A stretch of DNA of 7,100 bases. Source: Nitrospirota bacterium. GTDB lineage: Bacteria > Nitrospirota > Nitrospiria > Nitrospirales > Nitrospiraceae. The translations under genes and the position numbers were made by a program. The notes beneath the pieces were generated by a model. It made no database searches, had not been told where the DNA came from, and saw only the letters and a list, made by a program, of their open reading frames with translations. The stretch covers positions 1-7,100 of the forward strand of contig SCVQ01000501.1 in NCBI GenBank assembly GCA_004296865.1, given 5' to 3'. How positions within the stretch are numbered: position 1 is the first letter of the stretch; each line of letters starts with the position of its first letter. Positions 1-6,341 of this stretch are shown here, piece by piece.

Positions 1-2
1 CC

Positions 3-1553
3 GTCGAACACCACGGACGCGTGGCACGGGCCTTGAGCCTCGGGGAGTTTCCCGATGCCGACCAGCCCGTCGCGACACTCTCGGGCGGCTGGCGCAAGCG
101 CCTGGCCATTGCACGCGTGCTGATCCTGGAGCCGGACATCCTCCTGATGGATGAGCCGACAAACCATCTGGACGTCGAAGGCATCCTCTGGCTGGAGGCC
201 CTGTTGAAGGCCGAAGCGCGGGCCTATCTCGTGGTCAGCCACGACCGGCGTTTCCTGGAGTCGGTGACCTCCCGTATGTTGGAGTTGAACCGGTGCTATC
301 CCAACGGGCTGTTCGACGCGAAGGGACGGTACAGCGACTTCCTGGAACAACGCGAGGCCTTTCTCCAGGCCCAGGCGGATTATCAGGCCTCGCTTGCCAA
401 CCGCGTCCGCCACGAGGTGGAGTGGCTGCGCCGCGGCCCCAAAGCCCGCACGACCAAAGCCAAAGCGCGAATCCAGTCGGCAGGGGACCTGATCGAGGAA
501 TTGGACACCGTCAAGGCCCGATCCGAACAGACCACAGCCGGCATCGATTTTGTCTCCTCCGGACGCAAGTCCAAACAGTTGCTCGTCGCCAAGCAGCTTG
601 GCAAAACGCTCGGCGGCAAGCCGGTGATCACCGGCTTGGATTTGCTGTTGTCCCCCGGCCAGCGGCTCGGGCTACTCGGACCCAACGGCAGCGGCAAGAC
701 CACCCTCTTGCGGCTCTTGGCCGGAACGCTGGCGCCTGACGAGGGCACGATCGTACGGGCGGAAGGCCTCCGGATCGTCACCTTCGAGCAGCACCGCGAA
801 TCGCTGAACCAGACCGTCACGCTCCGGCGAGCCCTGGCGCCGGCCGGCGATCTCGTGATCTATGGGGACCGCCCCGTGCACCTCGTTTCCTGGGCCAAGC
901 GCTTTCTGTTTCGGCCGGAGCAATTGGACCTGCCGGTCTCGCGCTTGTCAGGCGGCGAGCAAGCGCGCCTGCTCATCGCCCGGCTCATGCTCCAACCGGC
1001 GGACCTGCTGATCCTCGATGAGCCGACGAACGATCTGGATATCCCCACCCTGGATGTCTTGGAAGACAGCCTGCTCGACTTCCCCGGCGCCCTGATCCTC
1101 GTCACACACGACCGCTGGCTGCTGGACCGCGTCTCCACCCTGCTCCTGGCATTGGATGGCACAGGACAGGTCGAGTGCTTCGCCGACTATGCCCAGTGGG
1201 AAGCCGCGCAGGAACGCAAGGCCTCAGCACCGCGCGCACCGGCCAGCCGCAAAGGCGCCCCAGCAGCCAGGACCGTGACTGGGGCAACGCCGCCAACCAC
1301 GAAACGGAAGGGACTGTCGTATCGGGAAGAGAAAGAATGGGGACACATGGAGCAGAAGATTCTCCAGGCCGAAGAGGCCCTGGCGGCCTGCCGGGCTGCG
1401 ATGGAGGATCCCGCCGTCGTCTCCGATGCCGCCGCGCTCCACGCGCGCTGCGACGCCTTGGAATCGGCTCGGGCTACCGTGGAATGTCTCTATGCCCGTT
1501 GGACGGAGTTGGAAGAAAAACGGGCTCCGCCGGTCACCCTACCGCCTTCATAA
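3..1553 (+). CDS. uup: ABC-F family ATPase, Uup type (5'-truncated by window edge)
   Basis: Soluble cytoplasmic twin-ATPase of the ABC-F class, which acts on ribosomes or nucleic acid rather than in membrane transport; Uup is linked to ribosome function and to precise excision of transposons. The reading frame is open to the left edge, so the GTG at 21 is probably internal. Numbering from it, the first ATPase domain shows LSGGW (20-24) and Walker B LLMDEPTNHLD (41-51), while its Walker A lies off the window. The inter-domain linker carries the WLRRGPKAR motif (135-143). The second domain is complete: Walker A GPNGSGKT (220-227), LSGGEQ (309-314), Walker B ILDEPTNDLD (331-340) and the switch His in VTHDR (361-365). 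A low-complexity Ala/Pro/Lys linker (about 398-430) leads to a charged, coiled-coil-like C-terminal domain (431-500), which is typical of Uup and absent from many other ABC-F proteins. Roughly 110 N-terminal residues seem to be missing compared with E. coli Uup. The gene ends 39 bp from the convergent symporter gene. Confidence 0.93.
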   Translation, partial: VEHHGRVARALSLGEFPDADQPVATLSGGWRKRLAIARVLILEPDILLMDEPTNHLDVEGILWLEALLKAEARAYLVVSHDRRFLESVTSRMLELNRCYPNGLFDAKGRYSDFLEQREAFLQAQADYQASLANRVRHEVEWLRRGPKARTTKAKARIQSAGDLIEELDTVKARSEQTTAGIDFVSSGRKSKQLLVAKQLGKTLGGKPVITGLDLLLSPGQRLGLLGPNGSGKTTLLRLLAGTLAPDEGTIVRAEGLRIVTFEQHRESLNQTVTLRRALAPAGDLVIYGDRPVHLVSWAKRFLFRPEQLDLPVSRLSGGEQARLLIARLMLQPADLLILDEPTNDLDIPTLDVLEDSLLDFPGALILVTHDRWLLDRVSTLLLALDGTGQVECFADYAQWEAAQERKASAPRAPASRKGAPAARTVTGATPPTTKRKGLSYREEKEWGHMEQKILQAEEALAACRAAMEDPAVVSDAAALHARCDALESARATVECLYARWTELEEKRAPPVTLPPS

Positions 1554-1567
1554 CGACTCCTCAGTCG
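1554..1567. terminator. Short inverted repeat between convergent uup and symporter genes (weak terminator candidate)
   Basis: CGACT (1554-1558) pairs with AGTCG (1563-1567) around a 4-nt loop directly after the uup stop codon. The stem is only 5 bp and has no T-run on either strand, so it does not meet the usual criteria for an intrinsic terminator. It is the only hairpin seen in the 39-bp gap. Confidence 0.22.
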
Positions 1568-1592
1568 CCGCCATCGCCCATCCGTCCCTGCG

Positions 1593-3008
1593 TCATCGGC
1601 ATCGGCCCCTTCCGATGGGAAGCAGCGAGCCGATAACCATGCCGACCCCGGCCATCATGAAGCCTACCAACTGCGGCGGCCACACGGCCGGCGACGGTCC
1701 CAACAGTTCGAGTCCGACCCACGTGGTGAGACCGGCGGCAATGGCGCTGAGGGCGCCCTGACTGTTGGCCCGCTTCCAGTACAGGCCGGCGAACAAGGGG
1801 ATGAAGGCGGCCACCAACGTGACCTTGTAGGCGCTTTCCACCATCTTGAAAATCGTCGCCTCGGAATTGAGTGCGAACCCCAAGACGAGACCAGTGAAGC
1901 ACACCAATACCGTGCGCATGGCGCGTAGGAATGTGCGGTCGCTCATGCGTGGGACCAGGCCCTTGACGATGTTCTCGCTGAAGGCCACCGACGGCGCCAG
2001 GAGCGTGGCGCTGGAACAACTCATAATGGCCGAGAGCACGGCGCCGAAGAAGATGATCTGAGCGGGGACCGGCGTGAACTGTAAGACGAGGGTCGGCAGC
2101 ACCAGTTGCGAGTCCTGCTTCAGCAGCGCGTCAAACATCGCCGGGGCCACCAGCGTAGCCGAATAGGCCAGGAACATGGGCACGAAGGCGAAGAGGAAGT
2201 ACAGCGCGCCGCCCAGCACCGAACCGCGCACGGCGGTCCGTTCGTCCTTGGCCGAGGTGATGCGCTGGAAGACATCCTGCTGCGGGATCGAGCCCAGCAT
2301 CATGGTCATCCAGGCCCCGATAAAGGGCAGCCAGGCGTCGAGCTTCGCCTCGGGAAAGAAGGCCAGCTTGCCGGCTGTTGCCGCATGGCTGAGCACCACC
2401 CCGACACCGCCGGTGAGATCGCTGATCAGGGACCCGATGTAGAGCATGCCGCCCATGATCACCGTGATCTGGACAAAGTCGAGGATCGCCACTGAAAACA
2501 TGCCGCCGAAGGTGGTATAGGTGAGCACGATCGCGGCGCCGAGCACCATGCCCAGAGGCTGGCTCACCGTGCCGTCCGTCACCACGTTGAAGACCAGGCC
2601 GAGAGCTTTGATCTGCGCGGAGACCCAGCCGAGGTAGGAAGCGACGATGCAGAGCGTACAGAGCACCTCCACCGTGCGGTTGTACCGCAGCCGGTAATAA
2701 TCGCCGATGGTGAGCAGGTTCAGACGGTAGAGGCGGCCGGCGAAGAACAGCCCGGCCAGGATCAGGCACAAGCTGGAGCCGAAGGGGTCTGCCACCACCC
2801 CGTGCAGCCCCTCCTTGACGAAGGTCGCGGAAATGCCGAGCACGGTCTCGGCGCCGAACCACGTGGCAAACACTGTGGCCGTGACCACCGGCAGCGGTAG
2901 GCTACGGCCGGCGACCGCAAAATCTTTGGTGTTGTGGACCCGCGTCCCGGCATAGAGCCCGATCCCCACGGAAACAAGCAGGTAGAGAACCACGAACCAC
3001 ACGATCAT
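1593..3008 (-). CDS. Sodium:solute symporter (SSS/SLC5 family)
   Basis: Inner-membrane secondary transporter expected to couple Na+ entry to uptake of an organic solute. The 471 residues are almost wholly hydrophobic and suggest about 13 membrane helices, as in the family. Family marks are the loop after helix 1 (TKDFAVAGRSLP, 27-38), the helix with WFGAETVLGIS (50-60), the IGDYYRLRYNR segment (101-111), IPQQDVFQRI (241-250) and the AIMSCSSATLL stretch (327-337). The last aligns with the PutP segment carrying the Na+-binding Ser340/Thr341; here the pair would be Ser330/Cys331. The substrate cannot be read from sequence. ATG at 3008 is the most upstream start, because an in-frame stop lies only 30 bp before it. 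No good Shine-Dalgarno precedes it, so the GTG two codons later is also possible. The gene converges on uup and diverges from the CBS gene. Confidence 0.9.
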   Translation of the reverse strand: MIVWFVVLYLLVSVGIGLYAGTRVHNTKDFAVAGRSLPLPVVTATVFATWFGAETVLGISATFVKEGLHGVVADPFGSSLCLILAGLFFAGRLYRLNLLTIGDYYRLRYNRTVEVLCTLCIVASYLGWVSAQIKALGLVFNVVTDGTVSQPLGMVLGAAIVLTYTTFGGMFSVAILDFVQITVIMGGMLYIGSLISDLTGGVGVVLSHAATAGKLAFFPEAKLDAWLPFIGAWMTMMLGSIPQQDVFQRITSAKDERTAVRGSVLGGALYFLFAFVPMFLAYSATLVAPAMFDALLKQDSQLVLPTLVLQFTPVPAQIIFFGAVLSAIMSCSSATLLAPSVAFSENIVKGLVPRMSDRTFLRAMRTVLVCFTGLVLGFALNSEATIFKMVESAYKVTLVAAFIPLFAGLYWKRANSQGALSAIAAGLTTWVGLELLGPSPAVWPPQLVGFMMAGVGMVIGSLLPIGRGRCR

Positions 3009-3087
3009 GGGCTGATGGCTCGCAGAGGGGGAGGACTAATCGCAATACCTCTGGACAAGATGCAAGGGAGACTTTCGCAAAACCGGC

Positions 3088-3119
3088 CCCATCCTACCAA
3101 AAGCCTTTCTCAAGACCAA
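3088..3119 (-). promoter_or_regulatory. Predicted promoter of the symporter gene, with shared 18-nt element
   Basis: On the minus strand, TTGGTC (3114-3119) lies 17 nt before TAGGAT (3091-3096), and a TG one base upstream of TAGGAT makes an extended -10 (TGGTAGGAT). The predicted transcript starts near 3084, giving a leader of about 75 nt. The 18 bases at 3088-3105 recur exactly at 4739-4756 upstream of the NmrA-like gene, in the same orientation. Confidence 0.5.
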
Positions 3120-3180
3120 GCCCATTCCGGTGCCTCCTTGCAAGCTGCCTCTCTCAACAAGCCTATCTCCCCTTGCCCCC

Positions 3181-3209
3181 TTGAGAAACAGGGCGGTTCA
3201 GACGATAAT
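3181..3209 (+). promoter_or_regulatory. Predicted sigma70-type promoter of the CBS gene
   Basis: TTGAGA (3181-3186) and GATAAT (3204-3209) are separated by exactly 17 nt, and each differs by one base from the consensus hexamer. Transcription would begin near 3216, leaving a leader of about 73 nt before the ATG at 3289. It is the best-matching promoter I see in the window. Confidence 0.6.
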
Positions 3210-3247
3210 GCCCACGCTAGACGAGGACACAGAGCCGAGCCTGATAG

Positions 3248-3266
3248 CGATAGGTTTTCTCTATCG
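3248..3266 (+). promoter_or_regulatory. Hairpin in the predicted CBS leader
   Basis: CGATAG (3248-3253) pairs with CTATCG (3261-3266) over a 7-nt loop. It sits about 11 nt upstream of the GGAGGA ribosome binding site (3278-3283), where it could affect translation or mRNA stability, or be an operator. No known riboswitch class is recognisable. Confidence 0.35.
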
Positions 3267-3288
3267 TGTAGGGAGTCGGAGGAAACGA

Positions 3289-3732
3289 ATGGCGAATCCT
3301 GACAGTCCACATAAAACCGTGGGAGCCATCATGTCACGGCAAGTCGTGACGGTGGCGATGGACGACACCCTCGCCAAGGCGCAGGAGCTCTTTAATAAAT
3401 TCCGCTTCCATCACATTTTGGTCGTCGAGCAGAACCGCCTCGTCGGCGTCCTCTCCGACCGAGACTTGCTCAAAGCCATCAGCCCCTATGTCGGCACGCT
3501 GTCAGAAACCGAACGAGACCTGGCGACGCTGCGGAAGCGCGTCCACCAGATCATGAGCCATACCCCCATCACGGTGAAAGCCGACACCCCGATCGAGGCC
3601 GCCGCCCAACTGCTCATCGACAAGAAAGTGTCCTGTTTGCCGGTCGTCACGAAAGACGACAAGCTGGAGGGCATTATCAGTTGGAGAGACCTGCTGAAAG
3701 CCTACTTCCACCTTCAAACCTCCCTCCCCTGA
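3289..3732 (+). CDS. Twin CBS-domain protein
   Basis: Small cytoplasmic protein made only of two CBS motifs, which together form a Bateman module. Such modules usually bind adenine nucleotides (AMP, ATP, SAM) and act as energy or ligand sensors, so a regulatory role is likely but the partner is unknown. CBS1 covers about residues 10-66 (IMSRQVVTVAMDDTL, then HHILVV and LVGVLSDRDLLKA). CBS2 covers about 85-141 (IMSHTPITVKADTPI, then VSCLPVV and LEGIISWRDLLKA). Both repeats keep the G-[IV]-[IL]-S-x-R-D-L-L ending found in nucleotide-binding CBS pairs. The frame is open further upstream, but ATG 3289 is chosen because GGAGGA lies 5 nt before it, a good promoter sits at 3181-3209, and the first CBS motif starts soon after. 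It ends 10 bp from the convergent NmrA-like gene, so the two transcripts probably overlap. Confidence 0.9.
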   Translation: MANPDSPHKTVGAIMSRQVVTVAMDDTLAKAQELFNKFRFHHILVVEQNRLVGVLSDRDLLKAISPYVGTLSETERDLATLRKRVHQIMSHTPITVKADTPIEAAAQLLIDKKVSCLPVVTKDDKLEGIISWRDLLKAYFHLQTSLP

Positions 3733-3742
3733 ACGACGGCGT

Positions 3743-4693
3743 TTACTCCAACGGAATCCGGCTCTTGTTTTGGGCGAGCCAGGATTCGAACGTCTGCAAG
3801 GCAGCATTCAAGGCCCTGGCAACCTCCGGCCGCCGCGCCCCGCAAAACACTTCGTTAAAATCGCACTTGAACTGGAACATATTGCCGAGGTCCTCGGCGC
3901 CTGGAAATCCAAAACCGCGATAGGCCTCCGGCGGCACGGCATTGTAGCGCACGGCTTGCCCCAAGGCCTTGGTGAGCGCAGCCGCCATCTGCGCGCCGGT
4001 CAGGTGCTCGCCGGCAATGCCGATGGTCTTGCCGATGCACTCGCGGCCCTTTTTGAAGATGCCCAAGGCGCACTTGCCAATGTCCTCGGCGGCGATGCCC
4101 GGCAGCTTCTTGTCACCCATCGGCATCGTAAGCGCCAGCTTGCCATCCTGGCCTTTCTTGGGTCCCATGCCGAAGAAAATAAAGTTGTCCCAGTAGAACG
4201 ACGTCAACAGAAACGTCGTCGGCACACCCGAATCAACAAACACCTTGTCAGCCTCGCCTTTAGCATCGAAATGCGGCACCTTGTACTTGCCCATCAGAGT
4301 CGGCATGCGGTTGTCGCTCAGCGGGACCCATCGGCGCGTATCTTCCAGTGTGGACCAGATGACGTGTTGGACGTTGGCCTGCTTGGCCGCCTGGGCCAGG
4401 TTCTTGGCTTGTGCCAATTCCTTTTCGGGAGAGAAATATTCCCAGAAGTTCGTGACACAGAAGGCGCCATAGGCCCCGTCAAAGGCCCGTCTGAGGCTTT
4501 CCGGGTCATCCAGATCGGCAGCAACGACCTGAGCCCCCAGCTTGGCCAGAGCCTTGGCCTTGTCCGAGTTGACCTTCCTCGTCAGCGCCCGGGCCATAAA
4601 CTCCACGCCCTTATCGGCCACTATGGCACGGATCAACCCGCCACCCTGCGCCCCCGTCGCCCCTACAACCGCGATGATCTTTTTATCAGCCAT
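3743..4693 (-). CDS. NmrA/HSCARG-like NAD(P)-binding protein
   Basis: A 316-residue cytoplasmic Rossmann-fold protein of the atypical short-chain dehydrogenase group. Residues 6-18 hold the dinucleotide motif (VGATGAQG, 10-17). Arg37 and Arg39 after the second strand suggest preference for NADP(H). Further family marks are AADLDDPESLRRAF (58-71), WSTLED (113-118) and HFDAKGEADKVF (141-152). As in NmrA and human HSCARG/NMRAL1, I do not find the catalytic Tyr-x-x-x-Lys of classical dehydrogenases, although Lys145 is present. Known relatives sense the NADPH/NADP+ state through protein contacts, while others are quinone or aldehyde reductases, so either role is possible. The frame could start at a GTG (4714), but the ATG at 4693 is preferred because AAAGGA lies 7 nt before it and the Rossmann strand begins at once. 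Confidence 0.87.
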   Translation of the reverse strand: MADKKIIAVVGATGAQGGGLIRAIVADKGVEFMARALTRKVNSDKAKALAKLGAQVVAADLDDPESLRRAFDGAYGAFCVTNFWEYFSPEKELAQAKNLAQAAKQANVQHVIWSTLEDTRRWVPLSDNRMPTLMGKYKVPHFDAKGEADKVFVDSGVPTTFLLTSFYWDNFIFFGMGPKKGQDGKLALTMPMGDKKLPGIAAEDIGKCALGIFKKGRECIGKTIGIAGEHLTGAQMAAALTKALGQAVRYNAVPPEAYRGFGFPGAEDLGNMFQFKCDFNEVFCGARRPEVARALNAALQTFESWLAQNKSRIPLE

Positions 4694-4738
4694 GGCAATA
4701 TCCTTTCTTATCACTCGTCCCGTTTTTCTCCCTGCACG

Positions 4739-4770
4739 CCCATCCTACCAAAAGCCCACAGGCGACACCA
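4739..4770 (-). promoter_or_regulatory. Predicted promoter of the NmrA-like gene, with shared 18-nt element
   Basis: On the minus strand an extended -10, TGGTAGGAT (hexamer at 4742-4747), is embedded in the same 18 bases found at 3088-3105. The -35 at 17-nt spacing is poor (TGGTGT, 4765-4770). Transcription would start near 4735, about 40 nt before the ATG at 4693. Confidence 0.5.
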
Positions 4771-4771
4771 T

Positions 4772-4781
4772 CTGAGCTCAG
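4772..4781. promoter_or_regulatory. 10-bp palindrome between divergent promoters
   Basis: CTGAGCTCAG is a perfect palindrome just upstream of the weak -35 region of the NmrA-like gene and upstream of the promoter of the divergent small secreted protein gene. The place would suit a shared operator, but palindromes of this size are expected by chance in a window of this length. Confidence 0.2.
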
Positions 4782-4812
4782 CTCCCCTTGGTCTTCCCTG
4801 GAAACCGTTGCA

Positions 4813-4821
4813 TGCTATACT
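4813..4821 (+). promoter_or_regulatory. Predicted extended -10 promoter of the small secreted protein gene
   Basis: TGCTATACT combines an extended TG with a -10 hexamer (TATACT, 4816-4821) one base off consensus. No clear -35 is present at 16-18 nt. The start point near 4828 gives a very short leader that still contains the GGAGG ribosome binding site (4835-4839). Confidence 0.45.
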
Positions 4822-4845
4822 TCACAATCAGAATGGAGGTGGCTC

Positions 4846-5109
4846 ATGCGCAAGTCGCTTATACTCGCGTGTTTCGTAACATTAGGGCTCAACGCGGTGG
4901 CGGAAGCCGCCTCAAATTCAGGCGAGACTCAGAAGAAAGAAGAGCATAAAGGGATCACTCTGGACGACATTGGAAAAGGCTTGAAGAGCGCCGAGCAGAA
5001 TATCGAAAAAGAAATTCCAAAAATCGGCCCGGCCATCGGAGAGACGTTCAAAAAACTTACCGGCAAAGACAAGCAGGCAGACGACAAACCAGCCAAGCAG
5101 AGTAAGTAG
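4846..5109 (+). CDS. Small exported Lys/Glu-rich protein of unknown function
   Basis: I do not recognise a family. The 87 residues open with a textbook Sec signal peptide: a basic start (MRK), a hydrophobic core (SLILACFVTLGLNAV) and an AEA-A type cleavage site near residues 19-22. The core cysteine (Cys9) is not in a lipobox, so cleavage by signal peptidase I to a soluble periplasmic or secreted protein of about 65 residues is expected. The mature part is very hydrophilic and rich in Lys and Glu. A central stretch (about 37-72: GITLDDIGKGLKSAEQ onward) is likely helical and amphipathic, broken by Pro at 58 and 62, and the tail is rich in Lys, Asp and Gln. The start is firm: GGAGG ends 6 nt before ATG, with an extended -10 just upstream. 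It is transcribed away from the NmrA-like gene and toward the GGDEF gene. Confidence 0.8.
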   Translation: MRKSLILACFVTLGLNAVAEAASNSGETQKKEEHKGITLDDIGKGLKSAEQNIEKEIPKIGPAIGETFKKLTGKDKQADDKPAKQSK

Positions 5110-5146
5110 TCTTCACCGGGCAACTCATTTTCAGAAGCATTCCCGC

Positions 5147-5209
5147 TCACCCTTCGACCACACCGCCCGCCCCGATGGAGCCCGCGCCCAGGATGGTCAG
5201 CCGCTTCAT
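5147..5209 (-). CDS. Possible 20-residue ORF overlapping the GGDEF stop codon
   Basis: The ATG overlaps the TGA of the REC-GGDEF gene as ATGA, an arrangement typical of translational coupling. The peptide begins MKRLTILGAGSIG and stops seven residues later. The Gly-rich run (GAGSIGAGG) resembles a Rossmann dinucleotide fingerprint at the start of a dehydrogenase, so it could be the leftover 5' end of a lost gene, a genuine microprotein, or chance. I see nothing further downstream that continues it in the short gap before the convergent gene. Confidence 0.2.
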   Translation of the reverse strand: MKRLTILGAGSIGAGGVVEG

Positions 5210-6228
5210 TTCCGCTCTCGCCTCGCCACCCCGTCCCGGGTCTGGGTCTTAACGCGGTACATCGCCTGGTCTGCGGCGCGGAGCAAAGCCTTCTGTGAGG
5301 CTCCGTCCTGAGGGAAGGTCGCGACACCGAAGCTGGCCGTAAGGTTGACCGCCAGACCCTCCGTCACCAGAAACCGGTGTAATCGCACCACACGCCGAAA
5401 TCGATGGGCCACGCAGAGGGCGCCTTCGGTCCCCGTCTCGGGCAACGTCACAACGAATTCATCACCGCCATAACGGAAGATCCGGTCGCTCTTGCGCAGC
5501 TCGCCCTGAATGAGTTGCGCCACCTCGCGCAGGACCCGACTACCTACCAGGTGGCCATGGCGGTTATTCACATCCTTCAGGTGATCCAGGTCGAAGAACA
5601 CGATAGAGAAGGTGTGCCCGTAGCGCCGATTCCGCTCCAACTCATCATCCAGATAGGCATCCAGGTATCGGCGGTTGAAGGCGGTAGTCAAATCGTCCTG
5701 GATCGTCTTCTGCTGCAGCTCGGCGTTCTGCTGCAGGAGGCGCGAGCGCTCCAGGCAGCTTCGCACGACGATTTCCAATGTCCCCGGGCCCACCGGCTTG
5801 ACCAGATAGTGAAAGGCCCCCCGCTTCATCGCGCCCAGGCGGGACTCGCGGCTGTCGCAGGCCACCATCAACACCACGGACGCATGGGGGCGGATCCGGA
5901 GGATCCGCCTCATCAACCCCAGTCCACCGATGCGCAAGGCCTCCTGATCCAGGAAGACGGCGTCGTAGGCCCTGGCCTTGACTCGCTTCAGCGCCATCTC
6001 AGCCGTAGTCACCGCATCCACCTGCAACCCCTGCTGGTCCAGCAGGTCCAGGAGCTGCCGGCGGACATGGCGGTCCGTGTCCGCGATCAGGACCCGTCCC
6101 TGGGCCAGGGAGACCGGGCCCCTTTCCTCATCCAGCGGGGCGGGATGCCCGGCGGGGATCCGCCGCCGCTCTACCCTCTGCGAAGGCCGCAGCGGACGAC
6201 CGTTTCTCTTCCAGGCTGTTACCGGCAC
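5206..6228 (-). CDS. REC-GGDEF response regulator, cyclic dinucleotide synthase (candidate Hypr type)
   Basis: Cytoplasmic two-component output protein of 340 residues that should join two nucleotides into a cyclic dinucleotide. An Arg-rich N-terminal tail (1-44) precedes a receiver domain (45-155): VLIADTD (46-52), phosphoacceptor Asp94 in VFLD, and the Lys of LVKP (144). A charged helix (about 157-178) links it to the GGDEF domain (179-335), which shows DLTTAFNRR, metal-site Asp213 in FFDLDH, an intact GGDEF (254-258), and an RxxD inhibitory site, RKSD (245-248), five residues upstream. Asn221 matches PleD Asn335, but Ser230 replaces the guanine-contacting Asp (PleD Asp344). The same change is known in Hypr enzymes making 3',3'-cGAMP. 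In the receiver, the second acidic residue (Thr51) and the switch Thr/Ser (Ala123) look altered. The start is a GTG, forced by a TAG just upstream and with AGAGG 8 nt before it; I found no other ATG, GTG or TTG before the receiver. No kinase gene is nearby. Confidence 0.93.
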   Translation of the reverse strand: MPVTAWKRNGRPLRPSQRVERRRIPAGHPAPLDEERGPVSLAQGRVLIADTDRHVRRQLLDLLDQQGLQVDAVTTAEMALKRVKARAYDAVFLDQEALRIGGLGLMRRILRIRPHASVVLMVACDSRESRLGAMKRGAFHYLVKPVGPGTLEIVVRSCLERSRLLQQNAELQQKTIQDDLTTAFNRRYLDAYLDDELERNRRYGHTFSIVFFDLDHLKDVNNRHGHLVGSRVLREVAQLIQGELRKSDRIFRYGGDEFVVTLPETGTEGALCVAHRFRRVVRLHRFLVTEGLAVNLTASFGVATFPQDGASQKALLRAADQAMYRVKTQTRDGVARRERK

Positions 6229-6341
6229 AGCCTACGCCTCTGGCTGCTCGTGTCAATGTTCATGCCTGCCCCAACTCTCACAGCTCTCATGAATGCGCGC
6301 CGCAGGGCTTGTCTTCCGCCAGGGTGACGGGCGGGTACGGC

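Noticed and set aside
2131..2862. Second leftward frame of 243 codons inside the symporter gene
   Set aside because: It lies in another frame of a clear membrane transporter, and its Arg/Gly/His-rich translation has no domain.
3130..3288. N-terminal extension of the CBS protein
   Set aside because: The frame is open, but the extension overlaps the predicted promoter and leader, and GGAGGA precedes the ATG at 3289.
3770..4879. Rightward open frame of 369 codons opposite the NmrA-like gene
   Set aside because: It is antisense to a clear Rossmann protein, lacks any family motif and has no ribosome binding site. Long antisense frames are common in GC-rich genes.
6251..6256. Perfect TTGACA on the minus strand just before the GGDEF gene
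   Set aside because: No -10 lies at 16-18 nt; that spacing falls on the GTG start codon itself.
5404..6327. Rightward open frame of 307 codons opposite the GGDEF gene
   Set aside because: It mirrors the codons of a confidently identified REC-GGDEF gene, and its composition is repetitive and unlike protein.
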